Assembly: GCA_003478355.1 (NCBI GenBank)
Contig: QUFC01000013.1
Location: 1 to 64,000 of the forward strand
Reading direction: 5' to 3'
From: Lachnospiraceae bacterium AM48-27BH
GTDB taxonomy: Bacteria; Bacillota; Clostridia; Lachnospirales; Lachnospiraceae
Length of the DNA stretch: 64,000 bases
Shown: piece by piece, positions 17,401 through 27,350 of the stretch
How positions within the stretch are numbered: the stretch's first letter is position 1
Layout: every line of letters starts with the position of its first letter
Notes under the pieces: generated by a model
Databases searched by the model: none
What the model was told of the DNA's origin: nothing
Seen by the model: the letters and a program-made list of their open reading frames with translations, nothing else
Translations under genes and position numbers: made by a program

Positions 17401-17429
17401 TTGTATTTACTTGAAAACTATGATATAAT
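17401..17429 (+). promoter_or_regulatory. tig promoter
   Basis: TTGTAT at 17401-17406 and TATAAT at 17424-17429 are 17 bp apart, and TGA just before the -10 makes an extended -10 element. The leader to the start codon is about 60 nt. Confidence 0.7.
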
Positions 17430-17495
17430 GCTAACTTGAAGTGTAACGCCCTTAGCCCTGGCGGTTCACATATATTTCAAGGAGGAACCCATAGC

Positions 17496-18782
17496 ATGAG
17501 TTTACAAGTAGAGAATTTAGAAAAGAACATGGCAAAGCTGACCGTAGAAGTGCCGGCTGAGAAGTTTGAAGAGGCTATCAAGACCGCATATAATAAGAAC
17601 AAGAATCGCTTTGCGATCCCTGGCTTCCGTAAAGGTAAAGCACCTCTGAACATGATCGAGAAGATGTACGGCGTTCAGGTATTTTACGAGGAGGCTGCTA
17701 ATATCGTATTAGATGAGACTTATCCAGAGGCTGCTGCTGAGAGCAAGCTGGAGATCGTTTCCAGACCTGAGATCGACCTGGTTCAGATCGAGAAAGGCAA
17801 AGATTTCATTTACACCGCTACTGTAGCTGTAAAGCCAGAAGTAACCTTAGGTGAGTATAAAGGCGTAGAAGTTGAGAAGGTATCCGCTGAAGTAACTGAT
17901 GAGGATGTAGAGAAAGAGTTAAAGAGAGTTCAGGAGCAGAACTCCAGACTGTTAACTGTTGAGGACAGACCAGTTGCTGATGGTGATCAGACTGTTATTG
18001 ATTTCGAAGGATTTGTTGATGGCAAGACCTTCGAGGGCGGTAAGGGCGAGAACTATCCGCTGACCATCGGTTCCCACTCTTTCATCGATACTTTTGAGGA
18101 GCAGCTGATCGGCAAGAACATTGGCGAAGAGTGTGAAGTTAACGTTACTTTCCCAACTGAGTATCATGCAAAGGAACTGGCTGGCAAACCAGCAATGTTC
18201 AAAGTAACTGTAAAAGAGATCAAAGTGAAAGAGCTTCCGGAGTTAAACGATGAGTTTGCTGGAGAAGTTTCCGAGTTTGATACTCTGGATGAATACAAAG
18301 CTGATTTAAAGGCAAAACTTGCAGAGAGCAAAGAAAAAGCAGCTAACACAGAGAACGAGAACCGTGTAGTTGCTAAAGTTGTTGAGAACGCAACCATGGA
18401 GATCCCTGAGCCAATGATCGAGAGCCAGGTACAGAACATGATCAACGACTATGCCCGCAGAATGCAGAGCCAGGGTCTGTCTCTGGATCAGTACATGAAA
18501 TTCACAGGCATGACTTTAAAGGATCTGCAGGATCAGACCAAGCCACAGGCTGAGACACGTATCCGCACCAGACTGACTCTGGAAGCAGTTGTAAAAGCTG
18601 AGAACATCCAGGTTGCTGATGAGGAAGTAGAGAAAGAGCTTCAGGAGATGGCTGACGCTTACAAGATGGAGTTAGAGAAAGTTAAGAGCTTCATGGGTGA
18701 GAACGAGCTGGCTCAGATCAAAGAGGACTTAGCTGTACAGAAAGCAGTTGACCTGCTGGTTAAAGAAGCAAAACTTGCATAA
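17496..18782 (+). CDS. tig: Trigger factor, ribosome-associated chaperone
   Basis: A protein of 428 residues from the ATG at 17496, which follows AAGGAGG at 17479-17485; the longer frame from 17436 lacks a ribosome binding site. The N-terminal ribosome-binding domain contains the signature GFRKGKAP. The middle FKBP-like prolyl isomerase domain begins at DGDQTVIDFEGFVDG, and the helical C-terminal arms hold nascent chains. It binds near the exit tunnel and shields new proteins before folding. It heads the classic tig-clpP-clpX-lon series, so chaperone and protease genes are grouped. Codon use is very biased, as expected for a highly expressed gene. Confidence 0.97.
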   Translation: MSLQVENLEKNMAKLTVEVPAEKFEEAIKTAYNKNKNRFAIPGFRKGKAPLNMIEKMYGVQVFYEEAANIVLDETYPEAAAESKLEIVSRPEIDLVQIEKGKDFIYTATVAVKPEVTLGEYKGVEVEKVSAEVTDEDVEKELKRVQEQNSRLLTVEDRPVADGDQTVIDFEGFVDGKTFEGGKGENYPLTIGSHSFIDTFEEQLIGKNIGEECEVNVTFPTEYHAKELAGKPAMFKVTVKEIKVKELPELNDEFAGEVSEFDTLDEYKADLKAKLAESKEKAANTENENRVVAKVVENATMEIPEPMIESQVQNMINDYARRMQSQGLSLDQYMKFTGMTLKDLQDQTKPQAETRIRTRLTLEAVVKAENIQVADEEVEKELQEMADAYKMELEKVKSFMGENELAQIKEDLAVQKAVDLLVKEAKLA

Positions 18783-18813
18783 GAGATCAGAGTTTAATCT
18801 GATTTGATGTATG

Positions 18814-18880
18814 TCCGGCAACCATGTCCTGCCCGGAAGGGATCACCTGCCGGAGCAGGTGCATGGCTGCCGGATTCTTT
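18814..18880 (+). terminator. tig terminator, two-tier hairpin
   Basis: TCCGGCAACCATG (18814-18826) pairs with CATGGCTGCCGGA (18862-18874) with one mismatch, around an inner stem ACCTGC-CGGA-GCAGGT (18845-18860). TTCTTTT follows directly. Confidence 0.7.
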
Positions 18881-18884
18881 TCGA

Positions 18885-18945
18885 TTTATCTCAGTCGAGA
18901 AGACTCCCACCTCTTTTGGTGGTGAGTAATAACGTTCGACTTGAA
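18885..18945. repeat. Deleted copy of the 17124 inverted-repeat element
   Basis: TTTATCTCAGTCGAGA, the hairpin CCACCTCTTTTGGTGG and the segment AACGTTCGACTTGAA match 17125-17173 and 17291-17305. The middle 117 bp of the longer copy is absent. The element lies between the tig terminator and clpP. Confidence 0.8.
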
Positions 18946-18987
18946 CGGAGAGAGATTCGGAAACGAAAAAAGACAGGAGGATGGAAA

Positions 18988-19569
18988 ATGAGTTTAGTAC
19001 CTTATGTCATTGAATCCACAAGCAGAGGAGAACGTTCTTATGACATTTATTCCCGTCTGCTGAAAGAAAGAATTATTTTCCTCGGAGAAGAGGTTAACGA
19101 AGTAACAGCCAGCCTTGTAGTGGCGCAGCTTCTATTCCTGGAATCTGAGGATCCGACGAAGGATATCAACCTGTATATTAACAGCCCGGGCGGTTCTGTT
19201 ACTGCAGGCATGGCTATTTACGATACCATGAACTACATTAAGTGTGATGTTTCCACGGTATGTATGGGTATGGCAGCAAGCATGGGTGCGTTTCTGCTGG
19301 CTGGCGGTGCAAAGGGCAAGAGATTTGCACTTCCAAACGCTGAGGTGATGATCCATCAGCCATCTGGCGGGGCACAGGGTCAGGCTACCGAGATCCGCAT
19401 TGTTGCAGAGCAGATCCTTCGCACGAAGAAGAAATTAAATGAGATTCTGGCTGCCAATACCGGTCAGCCGCTGGAGGTAATTGAACGCGATACAGAACGC
19501 GATAATTACATGACTGCAGAAGAGGCTGTAAAATACGGTCTGATTGATGCAGTAATCTCCAAACACTAA
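18988..19569 (+). CDS. clpP: ATP-dependent Clp protease proteolytic subunit
   Basis: A protein of 193 residues, normal for ClpP. The ATG at 18988 lies 7 bp after AGGAGG (18975-18980). The catalytic triad is Ser98 in [10 protein letters not shown], His123 in VMIHQPSGG and Asp172 in RDNYMT. ClpP forms a 14-subunit barrel and is fed by ATPases such as ClpX, which is encoded 54 bp downstream. The short spacing suggests co-transcription. I see no clear CtsR operator in the upstream region, which is instead occupied by a repeat. Confidence 0.97.
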   Translation: MSLVPYVIESTSRGERSYDIYSRLLKERIIFLGEEVNEVTASLVVAQLLFLESEDPTKDINLYINSPGGSVTAGMAIYDTMNYIKCDVSTVCMGMAASMGAFLLAGGAKGKRFALPNAEVMIHQPSGGAQGQATEIRIVAEQILRTKKKLNEILAANTGQPLEVIERDTERDNYMTAEEAVKYGLIDAVISKH

Positions 19570-19623
19570 CTAGAATGAAACGCTGTAATCTGGCGTGACA
19601 AAATAAGGAAGCGAGGTGTGAAT

Positions 19624-20925
19624 ATGCCGGGCAGAGTTGACGAGAAGATCCGCTGTTCTTTCTGTGGAAAGACCCAGGACCAGGTTCGTAAGCTGATCGC
19701 AGGAAATAATAATGTGTTCATTTGTGATGAATGCATTGACCTGTGTTCTGAGATCCTGGAAGAGGAACTGCCGGAAGAGGAGCATGCCGCTGAGAGCTTC
19801 GGAGATATTAATCTGTACAAACCGAAGGAGATCAAGGCATTTCTGGATGAATACGTCATCGGACAGGACGAAGCGAAGAAAGTATTGTCTGTGGCCGTCT
19901 ATAATCACTACAAGAGAATTACTTCCATTAAAAAAATGGATGTGGATGTACAGAAGAGTAATATCCTGATGCTTGGACCAACTGGTTCTGGTAAAACTTA
20001 TCTGGCACAGACACTTGCCAAAATCTTAAATGTTCCATTTGCGATTGCGGATGCAACAGCTTTGACAGAAGCAGGTTATGTAGGTGAGGATGTGGAGAAC
20101 ATCCTGTTAAAACTGATCCAGGCTGCGGATTATGATATTTCCAAGGCAGAGTACGGCATCATCTACATTGATGAGATTGATAAGATCACCAAAAAATCAG
20201 AGAATGTTTCAATCACCAGAGATGTATCCGGAGAGGGTGTTCAGCAGGCATTATTAAAGATTCTGGAAGGCACCGTTGCCAGTGTTCCTCCGCAGGGAGG
20301 CAGAAAGCACCCTCATCAGGAACTGATCCAGATCGATACTACCAATATCCTGTTTATCTGCGGCGGGGCTTTTGATGGTCTGGAGAAGATCATTGAGAAC
20401 CGTCTCAGCACAGGTTCCATTGGCTTCAATGCAGAGATCGTTAACAAAAACGATACCGATATTGATAAGCTGTTAAAGATGACAGAGCCGCAGGATCTGG
20501 TGAAATTTGGTTTGATTCCGGAATTTATCGGTCGTGTGCCGGTCTTTGTATCCCTGGAACTTCTGACAGAGGAAGCGCTTTTACGGATCTTAAAAGAACC
20601 GAAAAATGCTTTGGTAAAACAGTATCAGAAACTCTTCGAAATCGATGATGTGAAGCTGGAATTTACGGATGATGCATTGAAAGAGGTAGCGCATCTGGCA
20701 ACGGAGCGAAAGACCGGAGCCAGAGGACTTCGTTCTATCATGGAATCTGTGATGATGGATATGATGTATGAGATTCCATCCGATGATAATGTTGGAATCT
20801 GTACCATTACAAAAGGTGTGGTAGATGGCACAGGTGAACCGGAGCTTGTGTACCGGGATACCGCTGTACCACAGGCCAGCAAAGCACAGAGATTAAAGAA
20901 AGAACGGCCGGGAGAGATCGCTTAA
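19624..20925 (+). CDS. clpX: ATP-dependent Clp protease ATP-binding subunit ClpX
   Basis: A protein of 433 residues. The N-terminal zinc-binding domain has Cys11, Cys14, Cys34 and Cys37 (CSFC...CDEC). The AAA+ core has Walker A GPTGSGKT, Walker [11 protein letters not shown] and sensor segments. It unfolds substrates with ATP and threads them into ClpP. The ATG at 19624 gives the familiar start [19 protein letters not shown] two codons upstream is possible but lies inside the ribosome binding region. A terminator follows the gene. Confidence 0.97.
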   Translation: MPGRVDEKIRCSFCGKTQDQVRKLIAGNNNVFICDECIDLCSEILEEELPEEEHAAESFGDINLYKPKEIKAFLDEYVIGQDEAKKVLSVAVYNHYKRITSIKKMDVDVQKSNILMLGPTGSGKTYLAQTLAKILNVPFAIADATALTEAGYVGEDVENILLKLIQAADYDISKAEYGIIYIDEIDKITKKSENVSITRDVSGEGVQQALLKILEGTVASVPPQGGRKHPHQELIQIDTTNILFICGGAFDGLEKIIENRLSTGSIGFNAEIVNKNDTDIDKLLKMTEPQDLVKFGLIPEFIGRVPVFVSLELLTEEALLRILKEPKNALVKQYQKLFEIDDVKLEFTDDALKEVAHLATERKTGARGLRSIMESVMMDMMYEIPSDDNVGICTITKGVVDGTGEPELVYRDTAVPQASKAQRLKKERPGEIA

Positions 20926-20937
20926 ACGGCTTTTGTG

Positions 20938-20967
20938 AAAATGGGGGCCCATAAAGCCTCCATTTTT
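20938..20967 (+). terminator. clpX terminator
   Basis: AAAATGGGGGC (20938-20948) pairs with GCCTCCATTTT (20956-20966) with one mismatch, and T residues follow. It separates clpX from lon. Confidence 0.75.
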
Positions 20968-20980
20968 ATTCGTTGCCATG

Positions 20981-21017
20981 CATCAACAGAAACTGCCAGT
21001 GGCAGAGCCTGTTGATG
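20981..21017 (+). promoter_or_regulatory. Two-tier hairpin upstream of lon
   Basis: CATCAACAG (20981-20989) pairs with CTGTTGATG (21009-21017), with an inner stem CTGCC/GGCAG. It has no T-run and lies 34 bp before the lon start. It may be an operator or an RNA element in the lon leader; its role is unknown. Confidence 0.45.
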
Positions 21018-21050
21018 AGATAGAATTATACAAAAGGAGGAGATTCCTGA

Positions 21051-23378
21051 ATGGAAGGAACAGTCATTACTATGCCAGCAGTGGCGTTACGGGGCCTGAC
21101 GGTATTTCCTGCGATGATGATCCATTTTGATATTAACCGGAAACGGTCCGTTGCAGCCGTGGAAAAAGCCATGGTATCGGATCAGAAGGTATTTTTGGTG
21201 ACTCAGAGACAACCAGAAGTGGTAGAACCGGGACTTCCGGATCTGTATCAGGTTGGTACCATCGCACTGGTGAAACAGATGGTGAAACTGCCTGGAGGAA
21301 ATATCCGGGTCATGGTGGAAGGCTTGAAGAGAGCAGAGCTTTTAGATTTAGATAGTGAAGATCCGATGCTGATGGCACGGATCGAGGAACTGGAGATGCA
21401 GGAGGAAGAAGATCTTGATCCGATTGCCAGAGAAGCCATGTGCCGGATTCTGAAGGAAAAACTGGAGGAGTATGGCGCAGATTTTACCAAGCTGGCCAAA
21501 GAAGTGATTCCGCCTATGCTTCTGATCAAAGATCTGGATCAGCTGATGGACCAGATCATGATCCAGCTTCCGTGGGAGTATCATGAACGCCAGGAGATGC
21601 TGGAGGCTCTTTATACCAGCCAGCGCTATGAAATTCTGGTGCACCATCTGATCAATGAGATCGAAGTAGGACGGGTAAAACGGGAATTTCAGGGTAAGGT
21701 GAAAGCAAGCATTGATAAAAACCAGAGGGATTATATTCTCCGGGAACAGATGCGGATCATTCGCGAGGAGCTGGGAGAGGACAGTCCATCCAGCGAGGCG
21801 GATGAATACAGCCATCAGCTGGAAAGCCTGAAAGCAGATAAGGAAACAAAAGACAAATTAAAGAAAGAGATCGAACGATTCAAGGTGATGCCAAGCGGAA
21901 GCCAGGAAGCCAATGTGCTCCGGACTTACATTGAGACGCTTCTGGAACTGCCATGGAAGAAGGTTTCCAGAGATAATAACGATATCCGCCATGCTGAGGA
22001 GATCTTAAACGAGGATCACTATGGGTTGGAGAAGGTGAAAGAACGTATTCTGGAGTATCTGGCAGTCCGTACCTTGAGTAAGAAAGGAAATGGGCCGATC
22101 CTGTGTCTGGTAGGTCCTCCTGGAACCGGCAAGACTTCCATTGCCCGTTCCGTGGCCAGAGCATTAAATAAGAAATATGTCCGCATCAGTCTGGGTGGTG
22201 TCCGCGATGAAGCAGAGATCCGTGGTCACAGAAAGACTTATGTAGGCGCTATGCCAGGCCGTCTGGTTGAGGGATTGCGCCAGGCTGGCGTCAGCAACCC
22301 ATTGATGCTTCTGGATGAGATCGATAAAGTCAGCAGTGATTACAAGGGGGATACTTCTTCTGCACTGTTGGAGGTGCTGGATGGAGAGCAGAACGTGAAG
22401 TTCCGCGATCACTATGTGGAAACGCCGATCGACCTGTCACAGGTGTTATTTATCGCAACTGCGAACACCACTCAGACTATTCCGGGTCCTTTGCTGGATC
22501 GTATGGAAGTGATCGAGATCAACAGCTATACGGAAAATGAGAAGTTTCATATTGCCAAAGATTATCTGGTGGAGAAGCAGATGGAGAAAAATGGACTGAA
22601 GGGTGGGGTCCTTACGATCAGTGATGAGACAATCCGGAAGATCATTCATAATTACACCAGAGAAGCCGGGGTCCGTAATCTGGAGCGCCGGATCGGTGAT
22701 GTGTGTCGGAAAGCGGCAAGAGAGTATCTGGAAGATAAAAATGTAAAAATTCATGTAAGAGAAGACAGCCTGGAGAAATACCTGGGCAAAGAGCGGATTT
22801 CCTTTGAAGACGCCAATGAGGAAGATCAGGTTGGAATCGTCCGTGGTCTGGCATGGACCAGTGTTGGCGGAGATACCTTGCAGATCGAGGTCAATGTGAT
22901 GCCTGGCAAGGGAGAATTGCTGATGACGGGACAAATGGGTGATGTGATGAAGGAGTCCGCACGGATTGCCTTAACTTACGTCCGTTCCATCAGCCCGGAA
23001 TACCAGGTAGCAGATGATTATTTTGAGACTCACAGCCTACATATCCATATCCCGGAGGGCGCTGTGCCAAAGGATGGTCCATCTGCGGGTATTACCATGG
23101 CGACAGCCATGCTTTCTGCAGTGACCAATCGTCTGGTGGATTGTAAGACAGCCATGACCGGTGAGATTACCTTGAGAGGAAGGGTACTGCCGATCGGCGG
23201 CCTGAAGGAGAAGATCCTGGCAGCGAAAATGGCCCACATGAAAAAGGTTCTGGTTCCGGATAAGAACCGACCGGATATTGGGGAACTGTCGAAAGAGATT
23301 CTGGATGGTCTTGAGATCGTTTATGTCAGCACTATGAAAGAGGTGCTTGATCAGGTTCTGAAAGGAGTTAACGTATGA
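21051..23378 (+). CDS. lon: ATP-dependent protease Lon
   Basis: A protein of 775 residues with the order of LonA. The N-terminal substrate-binding domain runs from [15 protein letters not shown]. The AAA+ domain has Walker [10 protein letters not shown] and Walker [12 protein letters not shown]. The protease domain has the catalytic dyad Ser678 in KDGPSAGIT and Lys721 in LKEKILAAK. Lon degrades misfolded and short-lived regulatory proteins in the cytoplasm. AAAGGAGGAG precedes the ATG. The stop overlaps the start of engB (ATGA), a coupling of lon and engB (ysxC) common in Firmicutes. Confidence 0.97.
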   Translation: MEGTVITMPAVALRGLTVFPAMMIHFDINRKRSVAAVEKAMVSDQKVFLVTQRQPEVVEPGLPDLYQVGTIALVKQMVKLPGGNIRVMVEGLKRAELLDLDSEDPMLMARIEELEMQEEEDLDPIAREAMCRILKEKLEEYGADFTKLAKEVIPPMLLIKDLDQLMDQIMIQLPWEYHERQEMLEALYTSQRYEILVHHLINEIEVGRVKREFQGKVKASIDKNQRDYILREQMRIIREELGEDSPSSEADEYSHQLESLKADKETKDKLKKEIERFKVMPSGSQEANVLRTYIETLLELPWKKVSRDNNDIRHAEEILNEDHYGLEKVKERILEYLAVRTLSKKGNGPILCLVGPPGTGKTSIARSVARALNKKYVRISLGGVRDEAEIRGHRKTYVGAMPGRLVEGLRQAGVSNPLMLLDEIDKVSSDYKGDTSSALLEVLDGEQNVKFRDHYVETPIDLSQVLFIATANTTQTIPGPLLDRMEVIEINSYTENEKFHIAKDYLVEKQMEKNGLKGGVLTISDETIRKIIHNYTREAGVRNLERRIGDVCRKAAREYLEDKNVKIHVREDSLEKYLGKERISFEDANEEDQVGIVRGLAWTSVGGDTLQIEVNVMPGKGELLMTGQMGDVMKESARIALTYVRSISPEYQVADDYFETHSLHIHIPEGAVPKDGPSAGITMATAMLSAVTNRLVDCKTAMTGEITLRGRVLPIGGLKEKILAAKMAHMKKVLVPDKNRPDIGELSKEILDGLEIVYVSTMKEVLDQVLKGVNV

Positions 23379-23998
23379 TTATAAAAAAAGCAGAACTGGA
23401 GACTGTCTGCGGTGTGACCAGTACGTTTCCGCAGAATGATCACCCGGAGTTTGCCTTTGCAGGGAAATCCAATGTAGGAAAATCTTCTCTGATCAATGGC
23501 CTGTTAAATCGTAAGGCTCTTGCCCGTACCTCTTCCCAGCCGGGTAAGACCCAGACGATTAATTTTTATCATATTAATGACGAACTCTATTTCGTGGATC
23601 TGCCGGGATATGGCTATGCCAAAGTAACCCAGGAAGTGAAGGCGAAATGGGGGAAGATGATCGAAAGGTATCTGAAGTCATCCGATGTGTTAAAATGCGT
23701 GTTTCTGCTGGTGGATATCCGGCATGAACCGTCAGAAAATGATAAGACCATGTATGAGTGGATCCTGTATAATGGATTTCATCCAGTGGTGATCGCAACG
23801 AAATTAGACAAGATCAAGAGAAGCCAGGTGGCAAAACAGGTGAAGCTGGTCCGTCAGGGACTGGGGATGGAAAAAGATGGGATTCTGATTCCATTTTCGG
23901 CGGAGACGAAGCAGGGGAAAGATGAGATCTGGACGCTGATTGAGAGTCTGATGGGGAATGCGCCGCAGCAGTTGGAAGAAGCGGAAGTGCAGGAGTAA
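23375..23998 (+). CDS. engB: Ribosome biogenesis GTPase YsxC/EngB
   Basis: A protein of 207 residues. The G1 motif is GKSNVGKSS, G3 is DLPGYGYA, G4 is TKLDK, and the switch region is QPGKTQTINFY, all as in EngB. It takes part in late assembly of the 50S ribosomal subunit and is essential in Bacillus. It overlaps lon by 4 bp. The C-terminus continues slightly past the usual end (PQQLEEAEVQE). Immediately downstream are the large mirror-image hairpins, which may end transcription from this side. Confidence 0.96.
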   Translation: MIIKKAELETVCGVTSTFPQNDHPEFAFAGKSNVGKSSLINGLLNRKALARTSSQPGKTQTINFYHINDELYFVDLPGYGYAKVTQEVKAKWGKMIERYLKSSDVLKCVFLLVDIRHEPSENDKTMYEWILYNGFHPVVIATKLDKIKRSQVAKQVKLVRQGLGMEKDGILIPFSAETKQGKDEIWTLIESLMGNAPQQLEEAEVQE

Positions 23999-24016
23999 GT
24001 GTGTTGGCGAAGGGCC

Positions 24017-24340
24017 GGAGTCAGGCGGACAGGATGACCGTCGGACACGCTCTCGCTCGGGGAAAAACGCAGCGGTACGTAAGCTCGCAAAAGACGCGAG
24101 CTAAGTACCGGCGGTTTTCCACGGTCCTCCTTGTCATGCATGTCCGCCTGACTCCTACGGTATTGGCCATGCGACAATATAATAGCCTCAACTACAACGT
24201 AGGAGCCAGCGGCATACCAGGCCAAAGCGGACCGTAGATGCACGTCCGTCCTTAGGGTGCGTCTTTTGCGCCCTTAGTACGGCTACGCTGCATCTCCGAG
24301 CGAGAGCGCGTCCGCCTTGGACTGGTATGCCTTTGGCTCC
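24017..24340. repeat. Pair of mirror-image 139-bp hairpins
   Basis: Hairpin one spans 24017-24155: GGAGTCAGGCGGACA pairs with 24141-24155, GGAAAAACGC (24061) with 24111-24120, and CGGTAC...AGCTCGC with GCGAGCT...GTACCG (24073-24110). Hairpin two spans 24202-24340, with 31-nt arms (24202-24232 and 24310-24340) that differ at four positions. Each leaves a 19-nt segment unpaired, 24042-24060 and 24296-24314, and these two are complementary at 18 of 19 positions. The whole block fills the gap between the convergent genes engB and citXG. The region 24001-24357 contains no convincing gene. Confidence 0.85.
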
Positions 24341-24360
24341 GGACCTTAGCCAATATTTAT

Positions 24361-25731
24361 TTACAACGATGCCACAAAATAAGTCAACGCCAGCATATCT
24401 GCACTTCCTCCTGGCGAGATATTCATTTTGATAAATTCTTGATCCAACGTTCTTATTTCAGCAATAAAATCCCGTGTATCAATTCCTGAATTTAACATGC
24501 TCTGAATCTGAGCCTGCACTTTTCTGAAAGTTTCATAATCAGATCTTGCAATGATATTCGTATCTACAGATCCCGCAATAATATGCAGCAGGGTTAATAC
24601 ACCTGCATCATTGGCGGATAAGCCTTCATTCCGGTACTGTCGGAATACCGGAAGAGCGGTTTCGAATACGGTTGGATAGCCATCAGCAGCTTCTCCACGG
24701 ATTCCGGTGATGCCATAGCGGGCGTAAAGGCGTTCCCCGTGGGTTTTGGCAGTTTCCAGGGTAATGCCCTGGAAATCGTCTAAAATGTGGGCAGTCATCT
24801 GACGGCAGGTGTCACGGAAAGAGGCTTCTGTGTAGGGAATCTCATTTCCATAAAGATAACCAAGGGCACAGCAGAAAATGCCCAGAGAGAAGATCATGCC
24901 TTTATGGGTGTTGACACCATTGGTAGCCTGTTTCATGACAGCCTCTGCCTGGATGCCGATCGGACGGATCAGGGCGAAGATGTCTTCGCAGGAACGTTCA
25001 TGATTTTTGATGCCGCAAAGGGTAAATTCCTCAAAAAACTGGTTTAAAGAAACAGCGCTGCTCTGGAACGTGTAAAAATCCATGTCCTTGTGGGAGCCGG
25101 AGTTGTCACGGTCTACCAGTCCTGGCTTTGGGGTGGCAGCTACTTCATAGAGAAGGGATGCCATAGCGAGAGAGGAAATTTGGTGGGCGTACTGGTGATG
25201 GAAATAGTCCTCCATGATCTCACATTCCCGCGTCAGGATCTCATCCACGCTGTGAGTCCTGGAACGGCTGCACACGAAAGCATCCTGGTTGCACAGGAGA
25301 CATTTGCGGGGCGGCATATGGAAATCTGTCCGGGAGATCTTGCTTCCATCAGGTGATAGCACATCTAAATCAAAAAGCCGGCCTAAAGGTGTCCGTTCCT
25401 CTAAGCGGCATAGGATTTCCTTTACAGTTCTGGCATCAGAATCGATGACGAGGAAAGCCTCATATCCGGTGATATCCTCGATTCGTTTTTCTTCTATGAT
25501 CGGAAGCTTCCATGCCATACACTGGGTTCGGATCATGGAAAGCCCTTCCTCGAAGGTACGGATGGCAAGTGGAAAGACCTTGATAGGTCCGACAATATTT
25601 AAAGTAAATGAAATCAGCGGAAGCTGGTGTTCGCTTAATAATTTCTGCTGGACAAACTGACGGCGTTCCCTGGCATCTAACATTTTCGGCAGTTCCACGT
25701 ACTGGCCGGTCATGATTTTCTGAAGATTCAT
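24361..25731 (-). CDS. citXG: CitX-CitG fusion, citrate lyase prosthetic group enzymes
   Basis: A protein of 456 residues. Residues 1 to about 180 match CitX, the apo-citrate lyase phosphoribosyl-dephospho-CoA transferase (LDARERRQFVQQ, GPIKVFPLA, GRLFDLDVL, RKCLLC). The rest matches CitG, the triphosphoribosyl-dephospho-CoA synthase (LLYEVAATPKPGLVDRDNSG, GVNTHKGMIFSLG, SPGGSADMLALTYF). Together they make the citrate lyase prosthetic group and attach it to the acyl carrier subunit. Fusions of this kind occur in several anaerobes. The citrate lyase genes themselves (citDEF, citC) are not in this window. AAGGAG lies just before the ATG. Confidence 0.92.
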   Translation of the reverse strand: MNLQKIMTGQYVELPKMLDARERRQFVQQKLLSEHQLPLISFTLNIVGPIKVFPLAIRTFEEGLSMIRTQCMAWKLPIIEEKRIEDITGYEAFLVIDSDARTVKEILCRLEERTPLGRLFDLDVLSPDGSKISRTDFHMPPRKCLLCNQDAFVCSRSRTHSVDEILTRECEIMEDYFHHQYAHQISSLAMASLLYEVAATPKPGLVDRDNSGSHKDMDFYTFQSSAVSLNQFFEEFTLCGIKNHERSCEDIFALIRPIGIQAEAVMKQATNGVNTHKGMIFSLGIFCCALGYLYGNEIPYTEASFRDTCRQMTAHILDDFQGITLETAKTHGERLYARYGITGIRGEAADGYPTVFETALPVFRQYRNEGLSANDAGVLTLLHIIAGSVDTNIIARSDYETFRKVQAQIQSMLNSGIDTRDFIAEIRTLDQEFIKMNISPGGSADMLALTYFVASL

Positions 25732-25771
25732 GGATGGTATCTCCTTATTTCAATACGTTAAGATAGGAAAA

Positions 25772-25777
25772 AGTATA
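25772..25777 (-). promoter_or_regulatory. Extended -10 promoter of citXG
   Basis: On the minus strand TGCTATACT gives an extended -10 about 40 bp before the citXG start. The -35 region is poor (TATATT), which an extended -10 can tolerate. Confidence 0.5.
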
Positions 25778-25901
25778 GCATAAAAAATGAAAAAAATATA
25801 CTGGTTGATGGAGAATACGATCGAAGTAATACGATCGGAAGACTGTTGGAAGCCAGCATACCGGATTTGCAAGGGCAGACAATGTATGATAAGATAGTAT
25901 G

Positions 25902-26032
25902 TAACGATTCAGTAGGTCTGCGCACATGCTGCGCTGACCGTAAGAACACATAGGCCAGAAAGCAAAAATCCTATCAGCGAAGCTGATCTGGAATGGATTT
26001 TTGCTCGTAACTATGAAGGTACTGAATAGTTA
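25902..26032. repeat. 131-bp palindromic intergenic repeat, copy 1
   Basis: The ends TAACGATTCAGTA (25902-25914) and TACTGAATAGTTA (26020-26032) are inverted with one mismatch. Inside are GCGCACATGCTGCGC, CTGACCGTAAGAACACATAGG, and a hairpin GCAAAAATCC/GGATTTTTGC enclosing ATCAGCGAAGCTGAT. It differs from the copy at 32948 at only a few positions. It lies directly upstream of the MerR-type gene. Confidence 0.9.
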
Positions 26033-26063
26033 CGATAGTGTAAAAAAGAAAGGCGGTGTGGGC

Positions 26064-27266
26064 ATGAGAGGACAATATTATACGTCAGGGCAGTTTGCAA
26101 AAAAGGCCAATGTGACGATCCGGACCGTCCGTTTCTATGATAAACAGGGAATTTTAAAGCCAAGTAAGGTCAGTGAGTCCGGCTATCGGCTATATACAGA
26201 TGAGGATTTTGGACGCCTTCAGAAGATACTCTCTTTAAAATACCTGGGTTTTTCCCTGGAAGAGATCATGGCTATGACGATCAATGATGATTCTGAGGAT
26301 ATTGCCCACTCTTTGGAGCTGCAGAAAGACCTGATCCGTAAGCGGATCCTGCATTTGCAGATGATGGAAAAAACATTGGAGGATACGGCGCAGATGCTGG
26401 AGCAGTCGGGTAAGGTAGACTGGAACGATATTCTGAATCTGATCCATATCACCAACATGGAACACGCCATTGTGGAACAGTACAAAAATGCAGTGAACCT
26501 GAATGTCCGGATTGCTCTGCACCAGCGATTTTCCCACAATCCGGTACCGTGGTTTACCTGGCTGGCAGATCAGATTGCATTAAAAGATGGATACCGGGTG
26601 CTGGAGACAGGATGTGGAAATGGCGAGCTGTGGTGTCACAGGAGTCAGATTCCCGATATCTGTTTGTATCTGACGGACATTTCCTCCGGAATGGTAGAGG
26701 ATGCCATGAAGCGCCTGAGAGAAGAAAGGATGCCGGCGGCATTTTCTAAGAAGATACAGTTTGGCACCGAGGACTGCCAGAAATTCAGCTTTCCGGATCA
26801 GGCGTTCGATACGGTGATCGCCAACCATGTCCTGTTTTATGTGAAAAATCTGCCTCAGGCATTAAAAGAGGTGCGGAGAGTCCTGAAAACGGGAGGAACC
26901 TTCTATTGCAGTACTTATGGGAAAAACCACATGAAAGAGATCACCTCCATGGTGCAGGAATTCGATTCAAGAATCACGTTGTCAGAGGTAGCTCTTTACG
27001 AGCTGTTTGGCCTGGAAAATGGAGAGGGCATGCTGCGGGAACAGTTTGAAGAGGTGGAACTTCGGATGTATGAGGATTATCTGCTGGTGGATGAGGCGGA
27101 GCCGCTGCTGGATTATATCTTGTCCTGCCACGGGAACCAGAGCGAGATCCTGAATCAGAGACAGCTGGAATTTAAGGCTTTTTTGCAGAAGAAGATTGAG
27201 GAGCATGGGGCGATCAAGATCACGAAAATGGCAGGAATGTTCGTGTGCAGGAAGAAAAGTGAGTGA
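26064..27266 (+). CDS. MerR-type regulator fused to a SAM methyltransferase
   Basis: A protein of 400 residues from the ATG at 26064, after a purine-rich AAAGAAAGGCGG. Residues 1-75 are a MerR DNA-binding domain (SGQFAKKANVTIRTVRFYDK, SGYRLYTDEDFGRLQKI), followed by a dimerising coiled coil. From about residue 155 comes a class I methyltransferase: motif I VLETGCGNGELW, an acidic LYLTDISSGMV, FDTVIANHVLFYV, and LKEVRRVLKTGGTFYCSTYG. MerR proteins twist promoters with overlong spacers to activate them. Such a promoter lies 85 bp downstream, before rmlA. The methyltransferase part may be the sensor (SAM binding) or an enzyme; this is not decided by sequence. Confidence 0.88.
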   Translation: MRGQYYTSGQFAKKANVTIRTVRFYDKQGILKPSKVSESGYRLYTDEDFGRLQKILSLKYLGFSLEEIMAMTINDDSEDIAHSLELQKDLIRKRILHLQMMEKTLEDTAQMLEQSGKVDWNDILNLIHITNMEHAIVEQYKNAVNLNVRIALHQRFSHNPVPWFTWLADQIALKDGYRVLETGCGNGELWCHRSQIPDICLYLTDISSGMVEDAMKRLREERMPAAFSKKIQFGTEDCQKFSFPDQAFDTVIANHVLFYVKNLPQALKEVRRVLKTGGTFYCSTYGKNHMKEITSMVQEFDSRITLSEVALYELFGLENGEGMLREQFEEVELRMYEDYLLVDEAEPLLDYILSCHGNQSEILNQRQLEFKAFLQKKIEEHGAIKITKMAGMFVCRKKSE

Positions 27267-27350
27267 TGGTGCTTCTGGATTAAAATCGAGAATCTTCGTA
27301 TAAGTAATTGATATGTGATTGATAATTTTGCATCTATCATGAAAAAGTTC

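Noticed and set aside
24001..24237. Open frame of 78 codons between engB and citXG
   Set aside because: It runs through the arms of the large hairpins, has no ribosome binding site and resembles no protein.
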